Below are positions 6,000 to 6,757 of a stretch of 6,757 bases of DNA, one piece after another. How positions within the stretch are numbered: position 1 is the first letter of the stretch; each line of letters starts with the position of its first letter. Source of the stretch: Desulfobacteraceae bacterium. Its GTDB lineage: Bacteria > Desulfobacterota > Desulfobacteria > Desulfobacterales > Desulfosalsimonadaceae. The stretch lies in assembly GCA_011389605.1 (NCBI GenBank), contig JAABTZ010000183.1:1-6757 (forward strand), given 5' to 3'. A model generated the notes under the pieces. It made no database searches. It was not told the DNA's origin and was given only the letters and a program-made list of their open reading frames with translations. Made by a program: the position numbers and the translations under genes.

Positions 6000-6215
6000 T
6001 CAGGTTCTGCGCGTCATTTTTCCGGTGGCACAAAAGAAGGCCTTCACACAGAGAACCCAGAACGGCTGCCGCCTTTCACTTATGTTGGCGTTTACGTCAA
6101 TAGCAGCCATAATCTGGCCGAACCGGTCTTTTTTCGGCACTGTCTCATAAATACAGCGGCAATAGGGCGATCTTGCTTCTTTCAGGTCATATTTTTTTCT
6201 GATTTCCGTTTTTGT
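6000..6215 (-). pseudogene. Possible transposase C-terminal remnant
   Basis: A 71-codon open stretch on the minus strand has no start codon with a ribosome-binding site. Its first part reads IRKKYDLKEARSPYCR and is followed about 12 residues later by KKDRFGQIM and DVNANI. This loosely resembles the tail of integrase-core (DDE) transposases, which have a K(K/R)YDxPxTPYQR motif, then a charged helix and a LNP-like motif. The similarity is recalled, not searched, and covers less than 50 residues. There is no catalytic core, so if the match is right this is a fragment left by deletion. It begins 7 nt past the TGA that ends the SEC-C remnant. Confidence 0.25.
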
Positions 6216-6222
6216 TTAAACA

Positions 6223-6333
6223 TCATTTTTTATATTTTTTACCGCTTCCGCATGGGCAGGGTTCATTTCGTCCCACTTTTGGCGAGTTTCTTTTAAAAGC
6301 GCCCGCATGGCCAGTGTTTTCAGCTGAGCCTTG
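6223..6333 (-). pseudogene. SEC-C zinc-motif coding remnant, in frame with the HEAT-like gene upstream
   Basis: Directly after the TAG that ends the HEAT-like gene, the same frame continues for 36 sense codons and finishes in VGRNEPCPCGSGKKYKK, then TGA (6225-6223), then TGT (Cys). SEC-C motifs, as at the C-terminus of SecA and in YecA-like proteins, read PCPCGSGKKYKxCC or CH and bind zinc with four ligands. Here the two CxC cysteines (6258-6256 and 6252-6250) are intact, but the first of the final pair is replaced by TGA. The frame then reads 11 more codons to another TGA at 6189-6187. The match to the motif is exact enough that chance is not credible. Most likely this is the severed C-terminus of a HEAT/SEC-C protein. 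Confidence 0.8.
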
Positions 6334-6717
6334 CTACTTTCTTTGTCTTATATAATTTTCTGCCAGTTTGTTTAATCTTCTCTTTTTTGCCCTTTGCCTT
6401 TCATACCGCTTTCTTCTGCTCTTGTTTATTTCCGGAAGCTCCGGGATTTCCACCTGATGTATTTCGCTCAGGCATTCCAAAGAATTTTCAACCTCAGGGC
6501 AATCCAAAACCATATATGCATAAATAGCCTGCAATGTTTCAATTCCTCTTTTATCGCCGATTCCTTTCAGGCACCCGGCAAAAGCTTCTAAGAAGTCCGG
6601 ATCATCATATTTATAAGGAAACCGGTTGTCCAAAGCATCAAGTGCCCAGCGTCGTACGATTCCGCTCCTGTGAGTCAGATGATTTACGTAATCGTTGAAA
6701 TCCCAAAGCTTATTCAT
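6334..6717 (-). CDS. HEAT-like repeat protein, apparently truncated before its SEC-C domain
   Basis: The 127-residue product begins with a HEAT/PBS-lyase-like helical segment (WDFNDYVNHLTHRSGIVRRW, 5-24, through ALDNRFP), followed by further helices at about 42-90. It ends in a strongly basic stretch in which 15 of residues 99-127 are Lys or Arg. HEAT-like segments of this kind are often joined to a C-terminal SEC-C zinc motif, and such a motif lies in the same frame just beyond the TAG at 6336-6334. The gene is therefore probably a truncated form of a roughly 165-residue protein. The ATG at 6717 was chosen over the TTG at 6735 because AAGGA lies 7 nt before it, and that TTG has no such site. 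Function is unknown; a protein- or nucleic-acid-binding adaptor would fit the basic tail. No link to the other genes is evident. Confidence 0.6.
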   Translation of the reverse strand: MNKLWDFNDYVNHLTHRSGIVRRWALDALDNRFPYKYDDPDFLEAFAGCLKGIGDKRGIETLQAIYAYMVLDCPEVENSLECLSEIHQVEIPELPEINKSRRKRYERQRAKKRRLNKLAENYIRQRK

Positions 6718-6720
6718 TCC

Positions 6721-6742
6721 AAAATCCTTGAGCAAGGATTTT
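6721..6742. promoter_or_regulatory. Inverted repeat enclosing the ribosome-binding site of the HEAT-like gene
   Basis: AAAATCCTTG and its exact reverse complement CAAGGATTTT flank a 2-bp centre. On the minus-strand mRNA this gives a 9-bp stem with a GCTC tetraloop, and the AAGGA Shine-Dalgarno (6729-6725) lies in the 3' arm, 7 nt from the ATG at 6717. It could mask the ribosome-binding site or be a protein-binding dyad. On the plus strand a T-run follows, but the stem is A+T-rich for a terminator. Confidence 0.45.
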
Positions 6743-6757
6743 TAGCGTCTCTGATAC

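Larger units (their letters stand above)
5640..6222. other. Region without an intact gene: inverted repeats and broken reading frames
   Basis: About 580 bp between the CBS gene and the SEC-C remnant contain no credible complete gene on either strand. The minus strand has two partly overlapping open stretches with protein-like composition but no good starts (6000-6215 and 5779-6075, the second broken by TGA at 5898-5896). Two clear inverted repeats and a possible dispersed-repeat motif lie nearer the CBS gene. The plus-strand frame at 5965-6150 has no ribosome-binding site and no recognisable domain. The overall impression is decayed or mobile-element-derived DNA. Confidence 0.55.

Noticed and set aside
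5965..6150. 61-codon plus-strand frame in the gene-poor segment
   Set aside because: No ribosome-binding site, no recognisable domain, and it is antisense to more protein-like minus-strand frames.
6187..6225. SECIS element directly after the SEC-C TGA
   Set aside because: The sequence is A-rich; only a 4-bp TGAT/ATCA pairing was found, with no stable stem and apical G-containing loop. Selenocysteine insertion is therefore unsupported, though not excluded.
1..6757. CRISPR arrays, tRNA or rRNA genes, intact insertion sequences
   Set aside because: No regularly spaced repeats, no tRNA-like cloverleaf, no rRNA segments and no complete transposase with terminal repeats were seen.

Overview
The window looks like a chromosomal piece from a strict anaerobe. 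Ferredoxin-dependent enzymes, a ferredoxin-fused electron transfer flavoprotein (ETF), moderate G+C and Gram-negative style Shine-Dalgarno sites together suggest a sulfate-reducing Desulfobacterota-type bacterium. The lineage is an inference from gene content, not from a marker gene. Every well-supported gene lies on the minus strand, so transcription runs from high to low coordinates.

Region 4976 to 1 is a catabolic cluster. In transcription order it holds a GntR/FCD-family regulator, a GlcD/LctD-type FAD-linked 2-hydroxyacid dehydrogenase, EtfB, EtfA with an N-terminal two-cluster ferredoxin domain, and the start of a 2-oxoacid:ferredoxin oxidoreductase alpha subunit that runs off the window. 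Dehydrogenase, EtfB and EtfA are the three parts of the electron-confurcating lactate dehydrogenase known from Acetobacterium woodii (LctD, LctB, LctC). Their linkage to a 2-oxoacid:ferredoxin oxidoreductase suggests a self-contained pathway: 2-hydroxyacid to 2-oxoacid to acyl-CoA. The second step would supply the reduced ferredoxin that the first needs to reduce NAD+. The substrate (lactate, 2-hydroxyglutarate or another 2-hydroxyacid) cannot be told from this sequence.

The regulator gene has a near-consensus sigma70 promoter (TTGACA, 17 bp, TATATT). A perfect 22-bp palindrome covers its -10 box and nearly all of the spacer, a likely autorepression operator. The 118-bp gap between regulator and dehydrogenase holds two hairpins, and the dehydrogenase appears to start at TTG behind a strong GGAGG.

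Region 5148 to 5639 encodes a stand-alone CBS-pair protein. Region 5640 to 6222 has no intact gene; it holds inverted repeats, a possible dispersed-repeat motif and broken reading frames, one of them weakly transposase-like.

Region 6223 to 6717 is the most unusual part. A HEAT-like gene ends at TAG, yet the same frame continues for 36 codons into a textbook SEC-C zinc motif, where TGA replaces the first of the last two cysteines. It is either a decayed HEAT/SEC-C gene or, less likely, a gene with recoded stops.
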